Source: Perilla frutescens
Taxonomy: Eukaryota > Streptophyta > Magnoliopsida > Lamiales > Lamiaceae
Direction of reading: 5' to 3'
DNA: 64,000 nucleotides
NCBI GenBank assembly: GCA_026008535.1
Contig: BRKX01000002.1
Coordinates: forward strand, 58,711,170-58,775,169
In this document: positions 1 through 12,660 of the stretch, one piece after another
Layout: each line of letters begins with the position of its first letter
Position numbering within the stretch: the stretch's first letter is position 1
Program-made: the position numbers and the translations under genes
Notes under the pieces: model-generated
Seen by the model: only the letters and a program-made list of their open reading frames with translations
What the model was told of the DNA's origin: nothing
Databases searched by the model: none

Positions 1-1034
1 TTTGAATGAGAGGTTCACTTCTATCACCTGCAAAGACAATTCTTCTAGTGCCACTGCTCTTTGAAAGAACTGAACTTTGTTGTTCCTTTCTGAGTTCCCT
101 TTCAATGGGAATCGAATATCTGACAATTGGATCTGGTTCTGAACTTAGAGGTTGGCTAGCAAAGGGATCTCTTTGTGTGATATCGGATATTTATATCAAC
201 ATTTTCAACCTTTTCATTCCCTTCGATGTATGATAGAGAAGGCACATGCACCCATCTATCCCCGAGTGATACACCAAACTGATCATTTCTACATCCATGA
301 TCACTATAAATACCAATAACAAAGGACAAAAAAAGACAAAATAATTAAATTAATTTTCAGTCAAAGTAAAATAACAACAATACAAATAATTATTCACTGA
401 GATTGTGTAAATATTCAGTCATTAATTATAAAAAAATTGAAGACTTTTTGGTATTTTTAGGTGAAAGGCATCCTAAATGCCGAAAGTAATGCAGCCAAGA
501 CAATTGTTTTTTTTTTTTTTACAAAAAAAGTTTCGGCACATTAATATGGCCTAAAATACACTATAAAGCTTCAGCAAACCTTAAACAAATTTTGAGTTTA
601 ATAAATTTCCATTGCTATACAGACTCATACAAATGAATATACAACAAAAAAATTAGTCAGATTACTTACCTTTTGTTGGAATTTTGTCGCAATTTTAAGA
701 GAATCAAGCTTGCTCACGGTAGAATCAACGTGGCTCTAGCTTTCTCACCGTAATGATGAAGTTTTCATCTCAATTGAGAACCATTTTCTTGGGGAGAAGA
801 GTGCTATGTTTGTTGCAATTTGGGAGAATTGGGGTTTAAGAAAGCCCTTTTTTTCACAGGATTTCACGTGTGAGTTGGACGGAATTTCTAATCGTTAGTT
901 TGAGGGGTATAGACTATAGAAGGTCCCCTTGAGCCAATTTTAAGAGTTTGGGGGTCTATTTAGACCAAAAATTAAAATAAGATCCTATTTGAATCCTGAC
1001 ACATAATTTAGGGTCCTAATTGACCCTTTTTCCT
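1..1034 (-). mobile_element. partial DNA transposon, probably MULE-type, with N-terminal coding fragment
   Basis: Read on the minus strand, the sequence from about 1034 starts with a terminus-like stretch (GGGTCAATTAGGACCC), then a leader-like region, and near the window edge (positions 309-1) coding-like DNA. One frame reads RWVHVPSLSYIEG and ENVDIN, which resembles the N-terminal region of MuDR-class plant transposases. After a one-base shift near position 185 a second open frame continues to the edge (DPFASQPLSSEPDPIVRYS). The other end and the catalytic domain lie outside the window, so family and completeness cannot be settled. Frame loss suggests a decayed copy. Nothing else is recognisable between 310 and 1415. 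Confidence 0.35.
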
Positions 1035-1415
1035 TTTTTTAATAATTACACAATAAATGCACATACACTTGAGTCATGTTCGTAAATAAAATTTAGTATT
1101 TATAAGTGAATATACCTGATGTGCATCGTTTTTAAATTCCTATCCTGTGCTTAATTATTGTTTATGTTGATTTTATAATTATTGTTTATGATGAATTTAT
1201 AATTTCAACAGACAACTTAATGAAAACCTTGATCTATTTAAAAAAAATAAAAAATAAAAATAAAATACTTGCAACTTTCTCTTTACTCCTTGGGATTCTC
1301 TGATACTATTTCAAACCTCCTCCAAACTTCATAAACCCTCCAAAAACCCTCTGAAGAAACTCTCTTCTTTCCTCTTTTCTCAATCAAAAAGGGGCAGAGA
1401 TCGATTTTATCTCAA

Positions 1416-1878
1416 ATGCTATCAGGTAGAAGCGCTCTCAAAACCCTAATTGATACCACCATTATCAGCAGACGCTGCTACCACACGATCAACAAAAAAT
1501 CATTGTACGCCAAAATCAGTCCCCTGGGAAACCCTAGCACCGATGTAACTCCGGAGCTCGATAAATGGGTTGATTCCGGAAACAAAGTTCGATTCGCCGA
1601 GCTTCAGCGCATTATTGTCGATCTCCGTAAGCGAAAACGTTTCAGTCAAGCTCTCCAGGTATTTGCAACTAAACGATAATTCCTTTTCAACTAAGATGCT
1701 GAATTTGGATGATTCACCTTGTACCTTGATCTCGTAAATTTGTTATAAATCACGACTCTTAGGTTTATTTCTTCCCTTTGTTTTGGGTGGAGTTGGGTGG
1801 GTGGGGGTGGGTAATGAGTGATGCGTGGTGAAATTTTGTGTTTATGTATTCATTGATTGATGATCCAAAATGAATGAT

Positions 1879-1909
<31 letters not shown>

Positions 1910-3369
1910 GATGTATCACGCTCTGTGAGGTGTGAGCTGCTTGTGTTGCGTATCTAAGTATTTGCATTCTTGATTTAACTGTGGTGAAGTAGCAAAGCGT
2001 AGACCACGGAAGATTTTTGCTTGTAATTGTTTGAATCAGTTTAGAAGCCCAGCAGCAGCGCCCGTTTAAGGATTATCATGTTGATGTAGTTCCTAATATC
2101 TTATCTATGTGTTATTTCCTGCAGGTTTCTGAGTGGATGAAAAGCAGAGGTGATTACACTTTGACACCCATTCAGCATGCCGTGCAGTTGGATCTGATTG
2201 GCAAGGTTCATGGAATTTTGCATGCAGAGAGCTTTTTCAATAGCTTGGCTGAGCAAGATAGGACTGATAAGGTGCATGGTGCTCTCCTGCATTGTTATGT
2301 GCGGCAGCGTGAAACTGAAAGAGCACTGGCACTTCTCAAAACCATTAGAGATAAGGGTCTTCCTCTCTCTTCTCTGGCCTTCAATGACATCATGTGCCTG
2401 TATGCCTCTATTGATGAGATCGACAAGGTTCCTGAAGTCTTTGAACAAATGAAAAAACATGGGGTTCAGCCTGATAATTTGAGCTATCGAATCTGTATTA
2501 ATTCATTTGGAGTGAGATCCGACATTGAGGGATTGGAAAAGATACTGAACGAAATGGAAAATGATGTCCACATTACCATGGACTGGAACACGTATACTGT
2601 TGTGGCAAATTTCTATGTGAAGGCTGGCCTCAAACACAAGGCTAATATTTCTCTTCAAAACGCTGAGAAGAGGGTAGATAATAAAGATGCATTAGGGTAT
2701 AACCATCTCATCTCGCTCCATGCTCGATTGGGAAACAATGATGATGTTTTCAGGTTATGGAGCGCTGAAAAGATTGCTTGTAAGAGGTGCCATAACAGGG
2801 AGTACATAAATATGATGGAGGCCCTGGTGAGGCTGGATGAGGCAGAAAAAGCAGAGGAAGTGCTCAAGGAGTGGGAAACCTCAGAAAACTGCTATGATTT
2901 TCGAGTGCCAAATGTGCTGATTGTTGGATATATAGAAAAGGGTTTATGTGAAAAGGCTGAAGCGCTACTCAACCACTTGACAGAGACGGGCAAGGTTTCA
3001 ACGCCCAATATATGGGGCAGGCTGGCAAGAAGATACTTGGAGACGGGTAAGATTGAAAGTGCATTGGATTCCCTAAAAATAGCCCTTTCGTTACATGATC
3101 CAGGCAAAGAGCGTAAGCTTAATGATAAGGTAATTACAGAAGTGGTGAGATTGATTGTTGAGAAAGGCAGCTCTGCTGATGCTGAGAGAGTTATAAGTTT
3201 ATTGAGATCGATGGTGCGGTTGGAGAGACAGATGTATCATGCATTATTGAAATCCTATATCACCAGTGGAAAACAAGTCGATCGGCTATTAGACATCATG
3301 AGATCTGATGATTACCAAGAAGATGAAGAAACACTAAAGATTCTTTCTTTGCAGCAGAATGCTATGTAG
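1416..3369 (+). CDS. P-class pentatricopeptide repeat protein, predicted mitochondrial (At2g20710-like)
   Basis: Two exons, 1416-1658 and 2125-3369, join in frame (CAG|GTATTT donor, TTTCCTGCAG acceptor) to give about 495 residues, close to the usual length of the At2g20710-like group. The N-terminus is rich in Arg, Ser and Thr with few acids (SRRCYHTINKKSLYAKIS), as in a mitochondrial targeting peptide. The junction gives FSQALQVSEWMKSRGD, a signature of this P-class subfamily. The rest is a run of helical PPR repeats, e.g. HGALLHCYVRQRETERALAL and AFNDIMCLYASIDEIDKVPE. There is no E or DYW editing domain. P-class PPR proteins bind organelle RNA and act in its processing, stability or translation; the target of this one is unknown. 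The intron carries a (TG)n tract at about 1884-1908. Confidence 0.93.
1884..1908. repeat. (TG)n microsatellite in PPR gene intron
   Basis: An uninterrupted TG dinucleotide run of about 12 units lies inside the single intron of the PPR gene. No other function is visible. Confidence 0.9.
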
Positions 3370-3837
3370 ATTTCCGTGAATTCTCCATTTTTTTTTAATT
3401 TTTTTGTGTTGTGTTCATTGGAAAATGCTTTCAGATCAGGCACAGATCTTCAACTTTAGAGGCAATTAGTATATCTGATCATCATTTTCGGTTGTAACAT
3501 GTATCCTTATTTAAATTTAAAATTAAATATAACACATCTTTTCTTCACCTTTTAATTAGCCTACCCATCAAATGCATGATGCATGCGCATATATTTAACT
3601 TGTTAATGATACAATAAAGTTGGTGCTGAGACATTGAGCACAAAGTAGCTGCTGAAGAGACGATCGAGCAAGCAACAAAACATCGATTATAGGACAAACA
3701 CTATGGATATATAGGTTGGAGATAGTAGTAGGAAATATGAGAGACTAGAGGTCCAGAACACAACCATTTCTTAAAAACATCAAATAAGGGCAACATGTAG
3801 AGTTGATATCCAAAATCCTTCAAGAATTTAGTTCCTA

Positions 3838-6714
3838 TTACTCAGACAAGGAAGTCTTTAGTTCACCATTATTACGCATCTCCAGCACAATATCACAACC
3901 TCCGATCAGCTCTCCTTTGTAATATAACTGTGGAAAAGTTGGCCAGTTCGAGTATGTCTTCAATCCTTGCCTCACCTCCTCATCACTCAGAATGTCAAAA
4001 GAACCAAATTCCAAACCTTCTTCCTTCAGGGCGTTAACTACCTTAGAGCTAAAACCACACTTTGGTGCATCTGGTGTACCCTTCATAAAAAGCATCACGG
4101 GAGAAGAATTTACCAACTGTTTCAACCGATCCTCCATGGTCTCACCAAAAGGGATTCCTTTCTCAGCCAGAACCTTCTTGAGCTCTCCACTCTTTTGCAT
4201 TTCCAGCACGATATCTGATCCACCTATCAGCTCTCCTTTTATGTACAGCTGAGGATAGCTCGACCAATTCGAGTACACCTTAAGCCCTTGACGAACTTCA
4301 TCATCTGTAAGAATGTCAAAACTCTCAAATTTGACTCTCTCCTGTCTGAGGATATCAACCACCTTCCGGCTGAAACCGCATCGCGGTTCATCAGGTTTTC
4401 CCTTCATAAACAACACAACCGGACCTGAATTCACCAGGCCCCGCAAACGATCACTGGTAGCTGCACTCAAGCCTGAGGAATCAGTGATGCCGCCCTTTCC
4501 TCCATTAGGTTCTGTTTTTCCAGTCTCTGAATCAATTATTTCAATACCATGATCTTTAAAAACCTGACCAAGTTCTCCACTTTCATGCATAGCAATTGCA
4601 ATGTCGCAACCACCAAGCAGTTCTCCCTTGCAGTAAAGCTGAGGATATGTTGGCCAGTTTGAAAACTTTTTCAATCCCTCACGAACTTCACTATCTGCTA
4701 AGATATCAAAGCTTCCAAACTCCACCTTTACCTTCTTCAAGATATCTACTACTTTTTGGCTAAATCCGCAATTGGGGGACTCTGGGCTCCCTTTCATGAA
4801 GAGCATGATAGGATGAGAATTAACTAGCTCTTGGAGTCTCTTTGTGATATCGCCGCCCTTACCAGGAGACAATTGGCTACCATGCTGAGATGCGCCATTT
4901 TCTTTGGCAAGCTCCTGGACTGTTTCAAGTATAGTGGGCCCTGCAGCCATCCCAAGGCTAGCAGGAGCTGCAGGTTCCCCAGGTCTGATAGATCCTGCCA
5001 GTTTGGCAACCTTGTTGGCTAGACTAGACGGGTCAGCACCTTCCAATGTATCAAGTGCCATGCCATCCTAATAGAACCAAACATGATCTAGATTAGATAA
5101 CTGACACAAGTAAAATACATTTGGAAACTAGAAGTGTCCAAATTATTTTAAAGTATCAAACTCTAATATCAGAATACAGATAGTTAGAATTAGCCAGAGT
5201 TTAGAAGAAACCATCAACTAAAACGAAAATGGAAATGTTCCCTCAATTTGCAAAGTCTTTGCTATTGGAAGGTATGCAAAAAAAATTCTTAAAATAGTTG
5301 ATCTTGGCTCAAGGAAGTCTCTTCACAAATTTAAGCCACACAGTCACAAAGTTCGTAAGGGACAGTTGAAGACCTTTGCTTCAAGAGAGACAAAAAAGTA
5401 ATGACTTATGCATTATAGTACCTTAAAGAATACAAAGTACGGCACAGCAGAAACCGAATATGCCTCAGAAATTTCAGGTTGTTCTTCAGCTTCCACCTAT
5501 AACATCAACAGAAAATCGTGTCAGGCAGGACCGAAATACTTGACGCAGCTTCCCAAGAGCATTTTTGCAACCCAATTGCATAGAATACCCATATTAGGTT
5601 CATGAACATTATATGAACTCAGAAAAGCATCGTGCAAAAGTGAAAACCAAACAAAAGATAAAGGTGCAAAGAGGCAATGAAATTAAGACAGGTTGAAAAG
5701 TGGAGCACCTGTTCCACAATCCAGAATAATACATAAAAGCAGAAATAATCACAAGAATTATGCATGAAGACAAATGAGCCTTCTTTTTGCCTGTACTATC
5801 AAGGCCATCAGCATTGCATATTTCAGTCTCTAATTCAAATGGTTCTCATGCACATGAGATCAGGTATCATTTCTCGGTTGAAGCCTGAGCTAGCAACCAA
5901 GGCAGTGCTAAGCACTTCTTCATACACTATTTTGGCGGGTTAGTTTTCAGACTATCACAAAGACACGAACAATATATTCAAGGAGGGTTAGACAAGTATG
6001 AAACCCTCCTATTACAGAAGACATGCAGAACCCTCATTTTTAAATCCCAGCAATTTCTTCTTCCCTTTTTAAGCACCCAATTCCTTCTCTAAATGGAATA
6101 GATTCACTTATTTTTTTACAGGAAATTATCAAAACGACGCTTCAACAATTTCTTCGGAAAATGTGATATATTTAAGCTATTACAACTTAAAAAATTAATT
6201 TTATCCCAACAGTCAGTCACTAAACCACAAAAAAAAGGGAAAAAAAAGAAAGAAAAAAAACTCCAATTTCTCTGAGGAGAGGTAATTTCTCTTTTGCTCC
6301 TCTATCAAGAAGATGAAACTCCGCATCAAATCACAAAAGTAAAAAAAGGACTAATAACATATCGCAGAGCAAACTCAGTCATATATACATATTCATACTT
6401 GGACGTCGCCGATACCCTAATTAAACAAAAGCGATAAAAAAAAAAAAGAGATAAAAACTAATGCAGAATCACACACGAGAATAGAAATCTAGAGTTTTAC
6501 AGAGAGAGAGAAACAAAAGGACGGCACATACTCTTAGGAAGCGAGCGAGGGGGAAATCGGTAGAGAGATGCGAGAACACTTGATCCATGTGCTTGGATGC
6601 GTCGCACCACGACGCCCAGAAGTGAAGAACAGCGGGAGCGCCCTCGGCGACGATATTGTCGAGTTCAGCCTTCGATCTCACCTCCTTCACCGTTCCTCCG
6701 CCGGCGGCCGCCAT
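3838..6714 (-). CDS. GRXS17: monothiol glutaredoxin GRXS17 (thioredoxin-like + three Grx domains)
   Basis: Three exons on the minus strand: 6714-6532, 5496-5422 and 5067-3838, joining in frame to about 495 residues (Arabidopsis GRXS17 is similar in size). Residues 1-100 form a thioredoxin-like domain with WCDAS at the active-site position, lacking the CxxC pair, as in other GRXS17/Grx3-type proteins. Three Grx domains follow, each with a CGFS motif (Cys near 186, 316 and 423) and the downstream WP(T/S)xPQLY and GG(C/S)DI glutathione-binding segments. The middle exon is only 75 bp (VEAEEQPEISEAYSV) and is easily missed. CGFS glutaredoxins bind [2Fe-2S] clusters with glutathione; GRXS17 is a cytosolic/nuclear protein tied to iron-sulfur assembly, redox and heat or light-period responses. 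The gene is intact, and the start matches the family N-terminus (GGTVKEVRSKAELDN). Confidence 0.96.
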
Positions 6715-6911
6715 GATCTTCTAGAAGGGTTGTATGTGTAAAAAGATTGAGTGACTCGACACCGAACCTATTGGTTAATTTGCCTTTGCCCTCTCATTTA
6801 TACCAAATAATTTATTACATCATTCATTCATTCATGTATCAGTATCTATCCCTTTAAATATTTTTTCTCACTTTTATTTGTCCCTTTCGTTGTACCGTAC
6901 CCCTGCTTATA

Positions 6912-7183
6912 CTCCCTCCGTCCCATTTGTACAGTCCCTATTACTATTTTAACATGTCCCAATCGTATAGTCACATAACTATAAATAGTATTAATTATTA
7001 TAGTAATATACAAATATACTCTTACTATGTATTGAAAATTAAAACTCAACCACTTAAATTTTTTAGAGTCATTAATTTTAAGTAAGGGTAATAATGGAAG
7101 TTAAGCTTTAATATCTTATTTTCATAAATATTTTTAATCTACGTGCAAGAATAAAGTGCACTATATAAATGGGACGGATGGAG
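6912..7183. mobile_element. Stowaway-type MITE, copy 1
   Basis: The 272-bp element starts with CTCCCTCCGTCCC, the canonical Stowaway (Tc1/mariner) terminal repeat, and ends with GGGACGGATGGAG. TA dinucleotides flank it at 6910-6911 and 7184-7185. It has no coding capacity. A related copy of the same length is at 39156-39427. Confidence 0.93.
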
Positions 7184-7195
7184 TAATTTAATTTA

Positions 7196-8244
7196 GGGAT
7201 AAGGGTTAAGTTGGCCACTGAATTTATTTGGGAGCTTAATTGGGTTATTATAATTTTTTTAAGTTTAATTGGACCACTGCCGTGTTAAAATTGGCTCAAT
7301 TGGGTCACCGCATGATGGAGAGTTCGTTAGGGCTCCGTTAAGTGGACCAAAAAGACTTCATTTTGATCGTTTTTTTACCTGACCCAATGCTAACACATAC
7401 CCCGACCCACTCTCAATCCAAAATCCGATCCAAGCTTCTAAAATCCACAAAATCAAAAATTTGGGGATTTCAAATCCCTAATTATGTAGCTAGGGTTCAT
7501 CCCCAAAAATAAAAATAAAAAAATTAAAATTTCCATCTTGAAGAAACTCAACAATAGCGGAGCAGAATCAGAAGTACTCCCAAATTCGTAATTCCCAAAC
7601 GCTACGATCTCAAACCCAATGCCGAATAGGGGATGAAAGAAACATTGAGGAATTATGGGAGTAGAGCCCACTTTCTCCCTCAACCTCAATGCCGATTCCT
7701 TTGCCCAAACAGCGAAGAAGATGAAAAAAATATTGAGGAATTAAAGTTTTCAAATCTCTAATTCTGCAGCTAGGGTTCATCCCCAAAAATAAATAAAAAA
7801 TTTAAAGTTTTCATCTTTGAAGAAACTCAACAATGGCAGAGCAGAATCAGCTAGGGTTTATCTTTAGCCGGCCGACGGGGTGTTTTCGTCACGTTGGGAG
7901 GCAGCAGATTGGCAGGGAGATGAGAAATGGTCTCCGACGAGTTCATCCATGGCAGAAATCGAAGAAGGAAGGAGATAGGTCTGTGGATCCCTTATCCCAA
8001 ATTTTCGATTTTGTGGATTTTAGTAGCTTGGGTCGGGTTTTGGATTGAGAGTGTGTCGGGGTATGGGTTAGCATTGGGTCGGGTAAAAAAACGATCAAAA
8101 CGACGTCGTTTTTGGTCCACTTAACGACGCGGTGGCCCAATTGAGCCAATTTTAACACGGCAGTGGCCCAATTGAGCCCAAAAAAGTTGTAATGACCCAA
8201 TTGAGCCCCCAAATAAGTTCAATGACCAATTTGGCCCTTATCCC
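7196..8244. mobile_element. foldback (long-TIR) MULE with perfect 9-bp target duplication
   Basis: The left end (GGGATAAGGGTTAAGTTGG) is the inverse of the right end, and inverted similarity continues for about 250 bp on each side (the GACCCAATGCTAACA block at the left recurs inverted near 8063). TTTAATTTA occurs at 7187-7195 and 8245-8253, a perfect 9-bp target duplication typical of Mutator-like elements. The centre has a partial direct duplication (about 7468-7580 and 7748-7850, both with AGCTAGGGTTCATCCCC) and a short open frame at 7833-8048 with no recognisable domain. No transposase is present, so it is non-autonomous. The core may be captured host DNA (Pack-MULE style), but I cannot name a source. 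Confidence 0.85.
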
Positions 8245-8341
8245 TTTAATTTATGGATGTCTCTATTCAAACCTTAAAAAATTTCTTTACATAACATATA
8301 AATTATGGTCAAGTCATCCAAACATTACTCCAAATTTAATA

Positions 8342-9146
8342 TGGCTCATACATCCATCAGATTGATCGGAGTCAATACGGATCAATCCGTCAAAAAAAAT
8401 GTCAAAAAGCGGTATTAATTTTAACATTAAAAAATATCACTCAAAGTTTAAAAAGTATATCATTAAAAGTAATCGGTCTGCTACTTATCTTATATGAATT
8501 TGTGTAGTTCAAATTATGATATTTTTTTTATTCCAATTAATGTTTAGGTTTTTTAGGGTTCATGTTTTTTTAGTATTTTTTATATTTTTTAGGGGTTTAT
8601 GTTGTGTTTTTTAGGGTTCATATTTTTTATTTAGGTTTATTAATCCCAATTAAAGTTATATTTATTTCAAAAAAATTAAATTCATTCACTTTTATTTTAG
8701 TGTTCACTAATTCCATTTAGGGTATATATTTATTTCAAAATTAGGTGTTTTGTTTAATTTCAATCACCATTTATATTTATTTTGAAAAAATTAAATTAAT
8801 TATTGAGCGCAATGCACGAGCCCACGCATTAGCATCGAGAGAGTGCATTGCACAAGTTGCCGAATTTAAAAAAAAAAATCATTCACTTTCATTTTAGGGT
8901 TCATTAAATAAATTTAAGGGTATATATTTATATTTATTTCAAAAAAAAATAAAAAATTAATTCATTTGAATTTTAGGATTCACTAATTATATTTTATGGT
9001 AAGCAGTTTTGGAAAAAAAAAAAACTGGCGCGTAGGGTCCACGCGCCGGACATGGGCCATTTTTTTTTATCGTTGGGCCTTATTGGGCTTGGGCCAGTTT
9101 GATGGGCCCAAGCCCATACACCACATGTATAGGAGACCATCTCATG
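8342..9146. repeat. decayed non-autonomous DNA element, copy 1 (inverted relative of 37745-38600)
   Basis: Several blocks match the element at 37745-38600 in inverse orientation: the CTGCTACTTATCTTATATGA block near 8470, the GAGCGCAATGCACGAGCCCA block near 8804, and the AGGGTTCATTAA block near 8900. The ends carry CATACATCCATCAGAT-type and GGGCCCAAGCCCATAC sequences like diverged terminal repeats. There is no coding capacity and the limits are approximate. Confidence 0.45.
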
Positions 9147-11654
9147 AATTATATATATTTTTTATTTTTCTTTACATACGACATTAAAAAAAATTTATAC
9201 CCTTTTAACTTAAAAAACTTAAAAGTCAACATTTTTAAATTTTCTTTACACACCACCGATATTAGTTATTAATTAAAAAAAAATGGAATGTTCATTTGAA
9301 CTCAAAGAAAGGAACCAAATGAACAAAGAAATGTAGTGTTCATTCGAACCCAAAGAATAAAGAATTGGAGGAATTTTTTGAACCCAAACACTGAAACCAA
9401 TCTTCGAGCCTCCACAATAATGTCGAATCCTCAACTTTCGAACCCCATAGAATACAGTGGTAAGTTTCTCAGTTGTTGCTTTTTGAAATTTTATTTTTAA
9501 TTTTTGACTGAAATTCCTAAATTTAATTGAATAACTTAGTTAAAATGCTACAAGATGTTGTAAAAGTCCTTACATGCCCTGAATTTATGCCTAATATCAT
9601 CACATTTAGTTGTTTAATTGTTTGTTCCTCGCGTTTAAAACAATTCCTATCAGTCCCACGTTCTATCTATAATTTCCGATTTGGTTGGTGTGTGATCAAA
9701 AATAATTTTTTGAACAGGGCGTTCAAAAAATTATTTTTGAACGGACTTAAGCTGGTTCAAAAAATTCTTTTTGAATGGACTTATGATGGTCCAAAAACTT
9801 GTGATTTTCTTTTTAAGAGTTGGGATTGTACTTACACTTATTGTGAAATATTTCAGCTTCAGTTTTTCAAAGGAGACCCACTGTGTCTGTCAAGAGACAA
9901 ACCACCCTTGAACGTAATAAAGTTAAACAAGCCACACAAGAACCATTCGAGTATTTATTTCTCCAGGCTCGGTCCAAGGGACGTTTTTAGTAGATGCTGT
10001 GAGGGGATGTTTTCTTTAGTTTTCATGTAATTTGACTATGTTTTATTTCGTTTATCATTTTTTATGGGATATTATGTTATGTTTTATTTCATTTATGAGA
10101 TCTTATCAATTTTATGGGATATTATTGGTTAATATAGTTATTATTTTTTGTTATTGATTAATATAGTTATTATTCTTTGTATAATATGTACGTGTGTAAG
10201 TTAATGTTTCTTATTGGTTCATAAACATGTTTTTGAACCTAAAGAGGCTGGTTCATAAGCATGTTTATGAACCTAAAAAAATTGGTTCGGAACACATGTT
10301 TATGAATCTAAAGGAATTGATTCATAAATAGGTTTTTGAACATAAAGAATACAAATTTAACATGTTTACTTGCTTCCTAGTATAATTTAACCAAAAACAA
10401 TCTATGACAATACAATGAAGTTGTTCAATCAATTATTGTCTATTACACCATTCATGAAAGCAACAAGATCTTTCCTACTCAATTGTGCAATCACTTCGAT
10501 TGTTTCTTCATTGAAGTGTAATAGGGGGAATTTGGTGACTAAGAGTTAGAGAAAACTGAAATTAAAAAAACAAGAAAATAATGAGTACAATGTATATGTT
10601 GACATTATTTTCATGCAAATAAAAAAAAATACTCGAATGCAGTGGTTCAAACTTTTAGATTTCTTTATTTTCACCAAGCCCATGTAAATGCATTTCAAAG
10701 TAGTTGAAGGTATAGAGAACAATGGAAGGAATGTAGCGGGATAATGCTCATCCAATGTCACTAGTATGACTATAGAGGTTCAAAAATAAGTTTTTTAATG
10801 CAAAGAAGTGGGTTCTAAAACTTATTTTTGAACGCCAAGAAGGGCCGGGGTTTGAAAAGATTTTTCTCAATGCCAAGAAGAGGGTTCGAAAATATGTTTC
10901 TGAACGCCATGAAGGTTGTTCAGAAATAATTTTCATAACCGCCTTCATGGTGTTCAAACTGTAATTTTCGAACCCTTTTCGATAATTTAAATATGCAAAC
11001 TCGATAGAACTCGTGAAAAATCAAAAAAAAAATTCGGTACAAACAGTAGAAAATCACTTGTATTGCTCGTTTCTTCTTCAGTTCCACCCTCCATGCTTGA
11101 TTTATACATAACGTAGTTGAATTAAAAATTTAAGAAACTAGTGTTCAACCACCCATCTATGAAAGTTCTGGACTTGTCAGCAAAAGAATGAATCGCACGT
11201 CTTCTTTTTCATTTTTTTATATGTATTATATTATTTAATTTGTGTTGTGTGAAAAGAATTATTGTAGTGTGTTGAAATTAACAAGGGTATTTTAGTCATT
11301 TCAAAAATCATTATTTTTGCATGAATTTTTTTTGTGGTGTGTAAAGTAAAACTTGTGGTGTAAATAGCAACACTCATAATTTATTTATGTTTTTGCATAA
11401 ACAAAAAAAAAACAATCATTTAAATATTGTTATACTTATTAATCAAATTTAGATTAATTTACTATTGTTTAGCATTCATGTAGGATTTGTTTTTATTTTA
11501 CCTAAAAGATTTGAAAGATTTATTTGAACGTGATACGAGTGGCTTTATGCAGAGGCGTTGTTTGCAGTCAAAGATGATGTTTCTGGACGAGTGCCATTTT
11601 TCTTTCCAATTTTTCGAATCACAACTTATCACTACTGTTATGTTTATGTGAGGG

Positions 11655-11697
<43 letters not shown>

Positions 11698-12148
11698 AAT
11701 AATAATAATAATTATTATTATTATTATTATTATTATTATTGTAAAAACAATTAATTTAAATATGATAAAGTGAGCCCGTTTTTTTCTTTTTAGGACCAAT
11801 CAACGTGCCATCAACTTTTGTCAAGATTCTTTTTTTTTATATAGAATGAAATACAATAATAAAAAGGGAGAATTTAAGTCTCAAATATTTATAGATGAAT
11901 TTTAGATTTTAGAGGAATGAGTTTGGAGTTATCAGATATCCTTTTTAATTGATTTTTTTAGCAGCTTCTGAATTGATTTTTCGAATACCAATAAACTTGA
12001 GGATTGATTTTGTTTGAACCCAATGGGAATTGTGTTGAGTTATATATATGATGTCATCGTTCATTTCAGTGCATACTTTGAAATGAGCATTCATTGCTAG
12101 CAAAACAAAAGGAAGAAAACTTTGAAATGCAATCATTCATTATTTGTG
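9147..12148. other. gene-free AT-rich repeat region with many short GTTCRAAA-type inverted motifs
   Basis: No gene is recognised. From about 9280 to 10980 the sequence repeatedly shows near-palindromic pieces built from GTTC(A/G)AAAAAT and ATTTTTGAAC and GGTTCATAAGCATG-like units, spaced 20-60 bp apart. An open frame at 9527-10030 has no recognisable domain. TTTACACACCAC occurs near 9241 and, inverted, near 11335, so these may be the ends of one decayed element. A compound trinucleotide microsatellite lies at about 11659-11741. The last 400 bp before the large MULE show nothing. Confidence 0.4.
11659..11741. repeat. compound (ACA)n(ATA)n(ATT)n microsatellite
   Basis: A run of CAA/ACA triplets passes into ATA triplets and then ATT triplets. 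The apparent reading frame across it is a low-complexity artefact (Thr then Ile runs). Similar compound tracts occur at about 41144-41190 and, inverted, at 49076-49150. Confidence 0.9.
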
Positions 12149-12660
12149 ATCCGTAACGGGAAAATTCTACGCTCCCCCCGGACACTACCCGGGTTCTGTT
12201 GGGATGCCGACATGTGGCCATTTATTTAGTAATACTTTAACTTTAATTTTGAGGCGTATATGACCGTATTTCATAGGAAAAGAGGTGACTTAGCTATTAG
12301 GACACTCCAACGGTGAACAGTATCTTGTGGGACCTGCACTAGTATTGGCATTATCGGCAGAAGGTTTTGATGTCGAAGCTTGTTGGTTAGTTAGACGGTT
12401 TGAATTTCAGGTTTTCCATGAATTGTTCATTTTATTTTGAGGTGCCCTAGTTAACGAAGTGATTATGGTGAATGGGAAATTGCGTGGGTTTAATGGCCGA
12501 AATTGAATGCATGATTTCAGTTATTAATGAATATGTAGGTGTGGAATTCTTGAGAATTTAAACTGTTACCAGTTGTCACTAATTAGACTGTTTCTGTAGA
12601 TAAGGTAAAATTATAGTTTGTCTTGATTATCTTTGCTGATTATATTGTCTATAGATTTAT

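Noticed and set aside
9527..10030. 167-residue open frame as a real gene
   Set aside because: No domain, in a decayed repeat region with palindromic motifs; no supporting splice or homologue pattern.
11558..11773. open frame with Thr and Ile runs
   Set aside because: Translation of the compound trinucleotide tract.
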